Counted from the first letter of the stretch, positions 17,479 through 25,937 are shown. The stretch is 64,000 nt of DNA from Halostagnicola larsenii XH-48 (GCF_000517625.1 NZ_CP007055.1:1-64000), one strand, 5' to 3'. Notes: a model not told the origin generated them from the letters alone. A program made the numbers and translations.

Positions 17479-17898
17479 TTAGACTCGAGATTCGATTTCC
17501 GCGGCGATATCGTCTAATTCTCTGTCCGCGAGGTCGGGCGCGTCGCCCGCGACGGCGTGGATCGGGCCGCCGCCGTCGCCCTCGAACCGGGGAACGATGT
17601 GACAGTGGACGTGCGGGACCTCCTGCCCGGCCGCCTCGCCGTTGTTGAACGCGACCGTGCTCGCGTCGGCGTCGACGCTGTCCTCGACGACCGGGACCAA
17701 CTCGTGGATCGTCGCGTAGAGATCCGACGCGATGTCGTCGGGAACGTCGTTGAGCCGTTCGTACTCCTCCTTGGGGATCACGAGGGTGTGTCCGGGCGAG
17801 AGCGGATTCGCGTCGAGGAAGGCCACTGTCGTCTCGTCCTCGTAGACGATCCGTGCCGGAATGTCGCCGTCAATAATCTGGCTGAAGATGGTTGCCAT
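17479..17898 (-). CDS. HIT family nucleotide hydrolase/transferase
   Basis: A 139-residue cytoplasmic protein of the histidine-triad family. The triad HVHCHIV is at about 97-103, with the N-terminal ATIFSQIIDGDIPARIVYEDE typical of Hint-type proteins that hydrolyse nucleoside phosphoramidates. Length and motif order match. It stands alone, with no operon partner. Confidence 0.9.
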   Translation of the reverse strand: MATIFSQIIDGDIPARIVYEDETTVAFLDANPLSPGHTLVIPKEEYERLNDVPDDIASDLYATIHELVPVVEDSVDADASTVAFNNGEAAGQEVPHVHCHIVPRFEGDGGGPIHAVAGDAPDLADRELDDIAAEIESRV

Positions 17899-18009
17899 AC
17901 GCCAGTGTGTGTCGGCTTGTCCTAAGAAGGTTACCCGGTCCAGTTCGTTGGTTTGGCTGGGTGCTTGAGGTTTCCCCGGTAAGTACAGGGTGAGCAGTTT
18001 CCCGTGGTA

Positions 18010-18306
18010 CTATCCAACCAGCGACCAAATCCCACCTATACCACCGACTGCGGCCATAGCTACTGTAAACCACACTAATCTTTCATCTGGTAGAGTATCG
18101 ATGGAGGGTGACGAGATGAATGCTTCGTAGACCACTCCCGCAATCATTCCAATTCCGCCAATTGAAAGAAGTACTGGGACAAGAGCGAGACCTTCAGATA
18201 CGATACTGGAGAGCCCCATCGCTCCAAGAATAGCACCACAGATGGCTAATGATGCATAATAGAGCCGTAATTCAATCATATCCATAACATCCGTTCCTAT
18301 TGGCAT
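18010..18306 (-). CDS. small membrane protein, unknown function
   Basis: About 98 residues with three hydrophobic segments (LRLYYASLAICGAILGAMG, a Val/Leu/Ile-rich run, and a C-terminal AVGGIGGIW segment). The start is uncertain: ATG at 18306 (MPIGTDVMDM) or 18282 (MDMIEL). A longer frame to 18411 adds a Cys-containing non-membrane stretch and is less likely. Base composition is clearly more AT-rich than the neighbours, suggesting acquired DNA. It may be transcribed with the next small membrane gene at 18386-18571. Confidence 0.55.
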   Translation of the reverse strand: MPIGTDVMDMIELRLYYASLAICGAILGAMGLSSIVSEGLALVPVLLSIGGIGMIAGVVYEAFISSPSIDTLPDERLVWFTVAMAAVGGIGGIWSLVG

Positions 18307-18385
18307 ATCTTTTTCTCCAGCACAAGACGCTGCCCGACAGACGCCGATACATTCGCAAACGTAGTTACCGGTTAGTACAGAAAGT

Positions 18386-18571
18386 TCAGTTACTGGACCA
18401 TTCAAAGACAATCTGGAGCAGAAGATAGAACGGCAGAATATAGATTATTAGCATAGATACGCCGCCGCCAATATCACGAAAGAGTTCGTTTGTAGCTCCA
18501 GACACGGTTTCGAAAGCAATTACAGCCAGCAAAAATGTGATGAGAGCGAGAAACCAATCCGTCCTATTCAT
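18386..18571 (-). CDS. 61-residue two-helix membrane protein, unknown function
   Basis: It starts MNRTDWFLALITFLLAV and has two strongly hydrophobic segments (about 6-24 and 38-57) around a short GATNELFRDIGGG loop. The codons are AT-rich. It lies 80 bases upstream of another AT-rich membrane gene on the same strand, so the two may be a unit. No family was recognised. Confidence 0.5.
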   Translation of the reverse strand: MNRTDWFLALITFLLAVIAFETVSGATNELFRDIGGGVSMLIIYILPFYLLLQIVFEWSSN

Positions 18572-18719
18572 ACATTGGTTTTTAAATTGACATTATACAA
18601 AAGCACCGCTTCGATAAGTTCGCATTTGTAGTATGCGTATCTCTCACATCAACCCAAGCAAAAAATAGGATATTAGTGGCAGACTCCGCTTCCGGTGGTC
18701 TGGTGCTCGAGCAACCCCC

Positions 18720-18875
18720 TCAGAGGTCAGGCGAGCCGACCAGACACCCACACGGCGAGCAGATGTGCTCTGTCGGCCCGCGGCTCGTGACTCGAGTAAC
18801 CGGCGTGTCACACCGCGGACAGCGTGGCAGCGACGACGCTTCGCGCTCGTCTTCAGTTGGTGACTGGTCGCTCAT
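18720..18875 (-). CDS. 51-residue zinc-finger microprotein
   Basis: A short frame starting MSDQSPTEDEREASS and ending LVGSPDL. It has an acidic N-terminal tail followed by C19-P-R-C22 and C39-S-P-C42-G-C44, spaced to bind one zinc ion. Haloarchaea carry many such CPxCG-type microproteins, some with regulatory effects on biofilm or motility. The halophilic codon bias and ordered cysteine pairs make it credible despite its size. It lies upstream of, and on the opposite strand to, the candidate ncRNA promoter. Confidence 0.65.
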   Translation of the reverse strand: MSDQSPTEDEREASSLPRCPRCDTPVTRVTSRGPTEHICSPCGCLVGSPDL

Positions 18876-18943
18876 CGGTCCCTCGAGTGCAGTTTTCGGG
18901 GAGCGCCGGCTAGTTGATAGCGGTACGGCTGTCGTGCGAGACG

Positions 18944-18950
18944 TTTATAT
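18944..18950 (+). promoter_or_regulatory. TATA box for candidate ncRNA
   Basis: TTTATAT is followed about 25 bases later (18971) by the start of a highly structured segment. No protein gene begins nearby on this strand, so the promoter would serve a non-coding or leader-type RNA. Confidence 0.5.
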
Positions 18951-18970
18951 CTCGGTAGAATCAACGCAAA

Positions 18971-19075
18971 CATGGTTTCAACCCTATCCGGGTTAGAAAC
19001 CGCGCCTCGGGTGCTGTGACACCCGGGGCATTTCAGCGCATGCCCCTGGCGGCTGATTGAAGCGCGGTTTCTATC
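18971..19075 (+). ncRNA. candidate structured ncRNA with alternative stems
   Basis: The segment folds in two competing ways. Stem A pairs GGTTTC and AACCC (18974-18984) with GGGTT and GAAACC (18990-19001). Stem B pairs AGAAACCGCGC (18995-19005) with GCGCGGTTTCT (19062-19072), an 11-bp perfect helix using the same bases as the 3' arm of A. Inside B lie two further hairpins: CGGGTG/CACCCG (19008-19025) and GGGGCAT/ATGCCCC (19025-19046). A TATA box is well placed upstream. A 15-codon frame begins at 18972, but no gene follows on this strand, so I favour a stand-alone RNA. It matches no RNA family I recognise. Confidence 0.5.
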
Positions 19076-19192
19076 TTGATTGTTGTCGGGTAGTCACTTA
19101 TACTATTGGAATTTCGACGGGCAGAAACAACTCAGATTTGCCTTCTGTATAACGTTCTTCCCTCGAAAACACAGGCTGTCTCTCTCGAGTCG

Positions 19193-19611
19193 CTATTCTG
19201 CATAAACCGTATTGCATGTGGGCTCAAAAAGTAATTCGCCTTCATGTGTCTGATATATACTAACACCGCCAGCCGATCTTGTGGCTTGCTCCTCGCAGTA
19301 CGTCGTCAGCCAGGTATACTCTGTTGAATTTCCATCGTCTATTGCCACGGAGAGTATTGTCGGACTTCCAGTAAATGGTTCAGTGGCTTCTTCAGACTGT
19401 TCACCTTCTAAGTTAAATTCCCGTTGATAGAGCACGTTTTCCCTGTCGTTTGTAACTGTTACAGAAAACGTATGCGCCAAATCTTCCCTATTATAAACTC
19501 GCACTTCATGTGCGAGTTTTTTGAAAATACGTCTGTACACCCAGCGAGCGCGATAGTCGAGGCTGTTCCGCTTGCTATGAGGTGTTCTCGACGAGTCGTA
19601 GAGGGTTGCAT
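19193..19611 (-). CDS. lipoprotein gene split by a -1 frameshift (possible programmed shift, or pseudogene)
   Basis: The first frame starts at 19611 with a Tat-like signal (TRREHLIASG) and lipobox IALAGC, then runs out of frame after S30-K31-N32. The second frame continues from 19516 to 19193 with HEVRVYNREDLAHTFSVTVTND and a beta-rich domain holding two cysteines. Joined by a -1 shift at A-AAA-AAC, they give about 139 residues that read like a normal haloarchaeal exported lipoprotein. A TATA box at 19635-19643 sits 27 bases before the ATG, supporting expression. A single missing A in a homopolymer (real or sequencing error) is the main alternative. The function is unknown. Confidence 0.6.
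19495..19522 (-). promoter_or_regulatory. slippery heptamer plus stem-loop (candidate -1 frameshift signal)
   Basis: On the minus strand, codons TCA AAA AAC contain the heptamer A-AAA-AAC (19522-19516) in the phase needed for -1 slippage. A perfect 10-bp hairpin follows: AAACTCGCAC (19519-19510) pairs with GTGCGAGTTT (19504-19495) around a 5-base loop. The stem overlaps the heptamer rather than leaving the usual 5-9 base spacer, a weakness of the interpretation. Confidence 0.4.
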
Positions 19612-19634
19612 GCTAACTGATGAATGACCATACT

Positions 19635-19643
19635 CATATAATA
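19635..19643 (-). promoter_or_regulatory. TATA box for the frameshifted lipoprotein gene
   Basis: The minus strand carries ATTATATGA about 27 bases before the ATG at 19611, predicting a leaderless transcript and supporting that start. Confidence 0.45.
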
Positions 19644-19708
19644 GTTTGACATTTTGCTGGCGGTTTTCGGCGACTATGAAACTCGCGTACCGCGCCGACG
19701 CAAACTCG

Positions 19709-20038
19709 TCACTCCGTCGCGCGTGCCCGGACAGCGGCCCCCACGACCGCATCCATCACGACGAGGAACGCCAGAAGCCCAGCGACGGCCGCGGAGAAAA
19801 GGCCGAAAAAGCCGCCCCAGTGGACGCCACCGGACGAGTTCAGACCCTCCACGGCGGCCCACATCGAGACGAAGAGGCAGGGCACCGCGAAGGTAGCGAG
19901 TACGATGTCAGTGGGTTCACGGGTGTATATCCCTCGAGCAAGTACCGCAAGTTCGACGAGCAATGGGAGAACGAAGAGGGGAAGCAACCCGACATTGAGG
20001 AGGGGAAGGGAAAGCAGGTGTGAAGGTGGCAATAGCAT
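19709..20038 (-). CDS. small membrane protein, unknown function
   Basis: A 109-residue protein starting MLLPPSHLLSL, with about four hydrophobic segments (PLLNVGLLPLFVLPLLVELAV, IVLATFAVPCLFVSMWAAV, FFGLFSAAVAGLLAFLVVM and a C-terminal AVVGAAV). The frame stays open upstream to 20425, and residues coded by about 20050-20290 have a plausible soluble composition, so a longer product from a non-ATG start cannot be excluded. No family was recognised. Confidence 0.5.
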   Translation of the reverse strand: MLLPPSHLLSLPLLNVGLLPLFVLPLLVELAVLARGIYTREPTDIVLATFAVPCLFVSMWAAVEGLNSSGGVHWGGFFGLFSAAVAGLLAFLVVMDAVVGAAVRARATE

Positions 20039-20291
20039 AGATACGATGACATTTGGGCACTGGCTATTATTTCTTTCGCCCTTGTGGCGTAGATTATTGG
20101 TGGATCGTAGCGCAGTTTCGAGGATTGTTTTTGGCGCTTCTTTCCCTGTTTTCGATATACACGCCGACTCCTCCTTGCGGTCGGCCAGCAGGAATCGAAT
20201 CGTCGATCCGTCGGCGGCTTTCGCTGGTGGCACATCGCGGTTGCTGGTGCCGCGGTCAGCCAGAATATACACGAGTGGTTTGTCCGCATCC

Positions 20292-20945
20292 TCACTCGAG
20301 CACGCCCGCGAGCGTCTCCCGAATCGCCTCGAGGTAGTCCGCAGGCTCGTAGCCGAGTCGACCGATCCAGACGTCCTGGTACGACGGATGCAGTATCGGC
20401 ACCAGCCAGACGCCGAGTCCGTCACAGCGAGTCGGCTCGAGAACGGTCTCGAGGAATCCCTCGAGCGTCTCCCCTTCTGCTTCCAGCACCGTCGCTGTCG
20501 CGTGTTTTCCGGTCGCGAGGACCACGTCGGGATCGATCGTCTCGAGTTCGGTCAGCAGGTGGGTGCGACAGGTCTCTCGTTCCTCGTCGGTCGGCTCCCG
20601 GTTGGTCGTCGGATCGTCCAGATCCGCGGGAAAGCACTTGACGGCGTTCGTGTAGTAGGCATCCTCGGCGTAACCGATCCGCTCGAGCATCGACCGAATC
20701 CGCCGTCCTGAGTGTCTCGAGGTGTAGGCCTTTCCCGTCCAGTTGCCGCCCCGCCAGCGATCTGCGTCGGGGGTTCCGAAGCCGGGTGCCTCGCCGACCA
20801 CGACGATGTCCGCCTCGAGGTCACCGGTTCCCCACGAGATACACTCGCGGGAGTCGACCAGCGCCGGACAGCGCAAGCACTCGGCCTCGAGCACGTTTCG
20901 CGTCTCCGGAAACTCGGGATCCGTTCTGGAACTCGAATCGGGCAC
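20292..20945 (-). CDS. uracil-DNA glycosylase family protein
   Basis: A 217-residue DNA repair enzyme that removes uracil from DNA. It has the family-4-like layout: cysteines C23, C26 and C35 in CLRCPALVDSREC, with further cysteines near 107 and 125 available for an iron-sulfur cluster. The active-site loop is GEAPGFGTPDADRW and the C-terminal motif HPSYQD. The insert WRGGNWTGKAYTSRHSGRR replaces the shorter loop of bacterial family members. It is a stand-alone gene. Confidence 0.85.
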   Translation of the reverse strand: MPDSSSRTDPEFPETRNVLEAECLRCPALVDSRECISWGTGDLEADIVVVGEAPGFGTPDADRWRGGNWTGKAYTSRHSGRRIRSMLERIGYAEDAYYTNAVKCFPADLDDPTTNREPTDEERETCRTHLLTELETIDPDVVLATGKHATATVLEAEGETLEGFLETVLEPTRCDGLGVWLVPILHPSYQDVWIGRLGYEPADYLEAIRETLAGVLE

Positions 20946-21056
20946 GCTCGAGACGAGGCGGCGCTCGGATTTGACGCCTTCGCTCGATTCTCGAGGCCTC
21001 CGCTCCAGAATCGACGATAGACAAGTTTACAGTCGAGGAGTGGGTTAGACAACCCT

Positions 21057-21293
21057 ATGAACGCAGAACTGGCGGTCGAACTCATCTCACTGGCGCTCTA
21101 TACGATCGGTGCCGGCGTTCTCACCGTGGGCGGCGTCGCCGTCGAGTACGCGAGCTTTCAACACATGGGTGCGGGCGATGCAACGGTTGCGCTGTGGCTC
21201 GCCGCACTTGGCTGTGTCATGCTCTATGCGGGCGTCTACGGGCTCGGTTACCAGAAATCGCTCGTGACCCTCGCGAATTTGGTTCGGAACTGA
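21057..21293 (+). CDS. small membrane protein, unknown function
   Basis: A 78-residue protein with two clear membrane helices (about 8-27 and 44-62) and the loop EYASFQHMGAGDATVALW. Codon use is typical. An ACAAGTTTACAG element about 30 bases upstream may serve as its promoter. Similar small proteins are widespread in haloarchaea as conserved hypotheticals. It is 109 bases ahead of ileS on the same strand, and co-transcription is possible. Confidence 0.7.
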   Translation: MNAELAVELISLALYTIGAGVLTVGGVAVEYASFQHMGAGDATVALWLAALGCVMLYAGVYGLGYQKSLVTLANLVRN

Positions 21294-21401
21294 TTTCGTC
21301 GATTCCACACCGATTCTCGCGTCGTTCGATCGGTCGATCCGATCGTCTGACCCACCTGCGATATCGATTCCTCTTTACTTCCCCAGCGAATTAGCACAGC
21401 C

Positions 21402-24400
21402 ATGAGCAGGTTCGGCGAGGTCGACGACCAGTACGACCCCGAGGCGGTCGAGCAACGGGTCTTCGAGTACTGGGACGAAGTCGACGCCTACGAGCAAACG
21501 GTCGAGCATCGCGCGGACGGCGAGTCGTTTTTCTTCGTCGACGGGCCGCCGTACACCTCCGGGTCCGCCCACATGGGAACGACCTGGAACAAGTCCCTGA
21601 AAGACGTTTACATCCGCTATCTTCGCATGTGCGGCTACGATGTCACGGACCGGCCGGGCTACGACATGCACGGCCTCCCGATCGAAACCCAGGTCGAGGA
21701 AAACCTCGGGTTCGAGAACAAAAAGGACATCGAGGAGTTCGGCGAGGAGAACTTCATCGACGCCTGCAAGGAGTACGCAGAAGAGCAACTCGAGGGACTC
21801 CAGAAGGACTTCAAGTCCTTCGGCGTCTGGATGGACTGGGACGATCCCTACAAGACCCTCTCTCCGGAGTACATGGAAGCCGCGTGGTGGGGCTTTTCGA
21901 AAGCCGCGGATCGCGGACTCGTCGAGAAGGGCCACCGCTCGATCTCGCAGTGTCCGCGCTGTGAAACCGCCATCGCGAACAACGAAGTCGAGTACGAGGA
22001 CGTCGAGGACCCCTCGATCTACGTCAAGTTCGACCTCGAGAACCGAGACGGGTCGATCGTCATCTGGACGACAACCCCGTGGACCATCCCCGCGAACACC
22101 TTCGTCGCCGTCGACGAGGAGGGCGACTACGTCGGGGTTCGAGCGGAGAAAGACGGCAAGGAGGAACTCCTCTATCTCGCCGAGGCCAAACACGAGGAAG
22201 TACTCAAAGAGGGACGCTACGAGGACTACGAGGTCGTCGAGGAACTGACCGGCGAGGACCTGCTCGGCTGGTCCTACGAGCACCCGCTCGCCGAGGAGGT
22301 CCCCGACCACGTCGACGTCGAGGGCGCACTCGAGGTCTACGCCGGCGACTACGTCGACACCCACGGCGACGGCACCGGACTCGTCCACTCCGCGCCGGGC
22401 CACGGTGAGGAGGACTTCGAACGCGGGACGGAACTCGGTCTGCCGATCTTCTGTCCCGTCGGCGGCGATGGCGTCTATACCGACGAAGCCGGAACGTACG
22501 AGGGTCGGTTCGTCAAGGACGCAGACGAGGAGATCATCGCCGACCTCGAGGACGAGGGCGCGATGCTGGCCGCCGGTCACACCCACCACAGCTACGGCCA
22601 CTGCTGGCGGTGTGACACGGGTATCCTCCAGATCGTCACCGACCAGTGGTTCATCACGATCACCGACGTCAAGGACGAACTCCTCGAGAACATCGAGGAC
22701 AGCGAGTGGCACCCCGACTGGGCGCGGGACAACCGGTTCCGCGACTTCGTCGAGGAGGCCCCGGACTGGAACGTCTCCCGCCAGCGTTACTGGGGAATTC
22801 CGCTTCCGGTCTGGACGCCCGAGGGGAGAGACGACGACGAGGAAATGATCGTCGTCTCAACGCGCGAGGAACTTGCAGAACGCGTCGATCAGGATCTCGA
22901 CGCCGAGACGGTCGACCTTCACAAGGACACCGTCGACGACCTGACGATCACCGAGGACGGAACCACCTACACTCGCGTTCCGGACGTCTTCGATGTCTGG
23001 CTCGACTCCTCGGTCGCCTCGTGGGGCACCCTGAACTACCCCGGCGAGGAGGAGCGATTCAACGAGCTCTGGCCCGCCGACTTCATCCTCGAGGCCCACG
23101 ACCAGACGCGGGGCTGGTTCTGGTCCCAGCTGGGGATGGGCACGGCAGCGATGGGCGAGGTTCCCTACGACGAGGTCCTCATGCACGGGCACGCGCTCGA
23201 CGAGGACGGCCGGAAGATGTCCAAGTCGGTCGGTAACGTCGTCGAACCCGACGAGGCCATCGACCGCCACGGTTCGGACGCAATGCGGCTATTCTTGCTC
23301 TCGGCGAACCCGCAGGGCGAGGACATGCGCTTTTCGTGGGACGAGATGGCGACCCTGGAGAACCAGCTTCGAACCCTCTGGAACGTGTTCCGGTTCCCGC
23401 TGCCGTACATGCGCTTAGACGAGTTCGACCCCGCCGAGAGCGACCTCGAGTCGCTCGCGGACGACCTCGAACTGGTCGACGAGTGGGTCCTCGCGCGTCT
23501 GCAGTCGACCAAAGCCGAGATGACCGCGGCCTTCGAGGAGTTCCGACAGGACCGCGCGCTCGATGCGCTCCTCGAGTTCGTCGTCGAGGACGTCTCCCGG
23601 TTTTACATCCAGGCGGTCCGCGAGCGGATGTGGGAGGAAGACGACAGCGCGTCGAAGGAGGCCGCCTACGCGACGATCTATCGGGTCCTTCGAGAGACGG
23701 TCGCCCTGCTCGCGCCCTACGCCCCGTTCATCTCCGAGGAGATCTACGGCACGCTCACCGGCGACGATGAGCACGATACGGTTCACATGTGCGACTGGCC
23801 CGCAGTCGAGGAATCCTGGGAGGACCCGGAACTCGAGACCGATGTCGCACTCCTGCGCGGTATCGAAGAGGCGGGTGCGAACGCGCGCCAGCAGGCCGGC
23901 CGCAAACTCCGCTGGCCGATCGCGCGAGTCGTGGTCGCCGCGGACGACGACCGCGTTGTCGAGGCCGTCTCCCGCCACACCGACCTGCTCGCGGATCGGC
24001 TCAACACCCGCGAGGTGCAGGTCGTCGAACCGGGCCAGCAGTGGGGCGAACTCGCCTACAGCGCCGAGGCCGATATGAGCGAACTCGGCCCCGCCTTCGG
24101 CGGACGCGCCGGCGAGGTCATGAACGCGCTCAACGAAGCCCGCGTCGAGGAGCCGACGCTCGAGGCCCTCGAGGCGGCGGTCGACGACGTACTCGAGGAT
24201 GGTGAGGAACTCGCCGAATCGATGGTCTCGTTCGTCACCGAAACCCCCGACGATATCGCGGGGACGGCCTTCGGCACCGACGGCGATGACCGCGGCGTCG
24301 TCTACGTCGACGCCTCGCTCACCGAAGACATCGAGAGCGAAGGTTACGCTCGAGAGGTCGTTCGTCGGGTTCAGGAGATGCGCAAGGAACTCGACCTCGA

Positions 24401-24608
24401 CGTCGAGGAACGCATCGCGCTCGACCTCGAGATCGAAGACGACCGCGTCGCCGAACTCGTGGCCGACCGCGAGGAACTGGTCCGGGAGGAAGTTCGCGCC
24501 GACGAACTCGGCGCACTCGAGGACGGCTACCGAAAGGAGTGGGACGTCGAAGGTGTCACGATGGAAATCGCGATCGATCCGCTGTCGGTCGCCGAAGCCT
24601 CAGGCTGA
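21402..24608 (+). CDS. ileS: isoleucyl-tRNA synthetase
   Basis: A 1068-residue class I aminoacyl-tRNA synthetase that charges tRNA-Ile. The HIGH-type motif reads PPYTSGSAHMGT at 49-60 and KMSKS lies at about 604-608. The editing (CP1) domain sits between, with the TTTPWTIPANTFVAVDE motif. The cysteine-containing SISQCPRCETAI stretch and the long C-terminal anticodon-binding region match the archaeal/eukaryotic-type enzyme. The ATG at 21402 is well supported. It is apparently expressed alone. Confidence 0.97.
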   Translation: MSRFGEVDDQYDPEAVEQRVFEYWDEVDAYEQTVEHRADGESFFFVDGPPYTSGSAHMGTTWNKSLKDVYIRYLRMCGYDVTDRPGYDMHGLPIETQVEENLGFENKKDIEEFGEENFIDACKEYAEEQLEGLQKDFKSFGVWMDWDDPYKTLSPEYMEAAWWGFSKAADRGLVEKGHRSISQCPRCETAIANNEVEYEDVEDPSIYVKFDLENRDGSIVIWTTTPWTIPANTFVAVDEEGDYVGVRAEKDGKEELLYLAEAKHEEVLKEGRYEDYEVVEELTGEDLLGWSYEHPLAEEVPDHVDVEGALEVYAGDYVDTHGDGTGLVHSAPGHGEEDFERGTELGLPIFCPVGGDGVYTDEAGTYEGRFVKDADEEIIADLEDEGAMLAAGHTHHSYGHCWRCDTGILQIVTDQWFITITDVKDELLENIEDSEWHPDWARDNRFRDFVEEAPDWNVSRQRYWGIPLPVWTPEGRDDDEEMIVVSTREELAERVDQDLDAETVDLHKDTVDDLTITEDGTTYTRVPDVFDVWLDSSVASWGTLNYPGEEERFNELWPADFILEAHDQTRGWFWSQLGMGTAAMGEVPYDEVLMHGHALDEDGRKMSKSVGNVVEPDEAIDRHGSDAMRLFLLSANPQGEDMRFSWDEMATLENQLRTLWNVFRFPLPYMRLDEFDPAESDLESLADDLELVDEWVLARLQSTKAEMTAAFEEFRQDRALDALLEFVVEDVSRFYIQAVRERMWEEDDSASKEAAYATIYRVLRETVALLAPYAPFISEEIYGTLTGDDEHDTVHMCDWPAVEESWEDPELETDVALLRGIEEAGANARQQAGRKLRWPIARVVVAADDDRVVEAVSRHTDLLADRLNTREVQVVEPGQQWGELAYSAEADMSELGPAFGGRAGEVMNALNEARVEEPTLEALEAAVDDVLEDGEELAESMVSFVTETPDDIAGTAFGTDGDDRGVVYVDASLTEDIESEGYAREVVRRVQEMRKELDLDVEERIALDLEIEDDRVAELVADREELVREEVRADELGALEDGYRKEWDVEGVTMEIAIDPLSVAEASG

Positions 24609-24773
24609 TCGCCGGCGGGTTTTCTTCGCGGCCGAATCGAGGTCGAGACTCCGTCTCGAGTCTGTCTTCTCGCCTGAAGAGCCGTCGCTCGACCGTTCGA
24701 AGGGATGAGAGGAATTTGGTTGATAGTCGATTCGACAGCCGATTTCTCGGCGGATCGGTTCAGGCCGGTTCCG

Positions 24774-25853
24774 TTAGCGCTCGTCGACGGACTTGCTTCC
24801 GAGGAACTGCTCGTGGGCCGCCCACAGCTCCTCGGTCTCGACCGTCGCGTCGAGGACGAACGTCCAGCCGTCGCGGTAGACGCCGTCGTTCTCGAGCGAC
24901 CCCGATCCGGACGTCGCCTCGGCGACGATGTCCATGACGGTGTCGACAGAGAGTCGGTTCGGGTCGGCGACGATGCCGTACCGAAGCCGGCTTTGCGTCG
25001 AGCCAGCCTGAAGTGCGATGCCGGTTGCTCTGGCGGCCTCAATGGCCGATCTGAACGAGTCCGGCGCGTCAGTCAACCGATCACAGAGGGCTTCTCGAGT
25101 CGCCGAATCCAGCGACGCACAGGCCACGGCGTGTCCGGACAGCAACGATGGGAGCGAGCCGTAGTCTGCACTCGCGGCCGCGTTCGTCTCGCTCGAGCGC
25201 GACTGGCCGCTGCCGGTCGTCTCGAGCGCCGCATCGACGTGTGTCCGCGCGTCGGTCTCTCCGCGACCGTACCCGACGTAGAGCGTGGAGTCGTCGACGC
25301 CGATAGCGTAGGGCACGTCGTCGGCGACGAGCCGGTCGACCGTCGCCGCGGGAGCGTCGGTCGTGGGCGTCGTGGTAGTGCTCGAGCCCGTGCCCGTTAC
25401 TCGTCGCTGGTTGGCATCCGTCTCCATCCGGTGTTCGCTCCCGCTCGAGTCGACCTCGCGCAGGCCGTACTCTCTGGCTTCCGTTCTGATCGCGCGTCTG
25501 TCGAACGAACCGGTCGCGACGGCACAGCCGCCGGTGATCGTCTCGCCGTCGAGTGTCGCACTCGCGCTTACCCGCCCGATGTCCTCGAGCGAGACGGACG
25601 AGTACTGCTGGCGCAGGTCGTTAAACGGGGCTCTGACACCCTCCGGAACGCCGGTGATGTCTAAGATCGACCGATCCACGCTGGCGGTTACCGTCGTTCC
25701 GGCGTCGGCGACTGCCGTGGCGTCGTATCCGTACTCGCCGCCTATCTCGGCCGTCGACCGTGCGTTCGGTGCGGCACCGGCTGTCCCGCTGGCGATGGCT
25801 CCGACGCCAGCGACCGTGAGAGCGTGACGGAGCAGCGACCGTTTCGATAGCAT
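24774..25853 (-). CDS. exported protein of unknown function
   Basis: A 359-residue protein with an N-terminal signal (KRSLLRHALTVAGVGAIASG, a KR variant of the Tat motif) and a likely cleavage site after SGTAGA. The mature part is rich in Ala, Thr, Asp and Ser, with a Thr-rich linker (TGTGSSTTTTPTTDAP) between two similar alpha/beta halves. No catalytic motif was recognised. The ATG at 25853 is preferred to 25865 because it sits directly before the signal. It is probably an exported haloarchaeal conserved hypothetical. Confidence 0.7.
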   Translation of the reverse strand: MLSKRSLLRHALTVAGVGAIASGTAGAAPNARSTAEIGGEYGYDATAVADAGTTVTASVDRSILDITGVPEGVRAPFNDLRQQYSSVSLEDIGRVSASATLDGETITGGCAVATGSFDRRAIRTEAREYGLREVDSSGSEHRMETDANQRRVTGTGSSTTTTPTTDAPAATVDRLVADDVPYAIGVDDSTLYVGYGRGETDARTHVDAALETTGSGQSRSSETNAAASADYGSLPSLLSGHAVACASLDSATREALCDRLTDAPDSFRSAIEAARATGIALQAGSTQSRLRYGIVADPNRLSVDTVMDIVAEATSGSGSLENDGVYRDGWTFVLDATVETEELWAAHEQFLGSKSVDER

Positions 25854-25937
25854 TACTCGACACAAGACGCGACTATCATATAAGTATACGATCGGATTTT
25901 CTCGGAGAGAAACTGCTCGTCTCGAGGGTAGAAGGGG

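Noticed and set aside
18974-19001. Resemblance of GGTTTCAACCC and GATTGAAGC to haloarchaeal CRISPR repeats
   Set aside because: Only one copy, no spacers or further repeats, and no cas genes in the window; the bases are better explained by RNA helices.
24609-24773. Possible tRNA downstream of ileS and in other short spacers
   Set aside because: No cloverleaf with a TTCGANTC loop and acceptor pairing could be found in this or other spacers.
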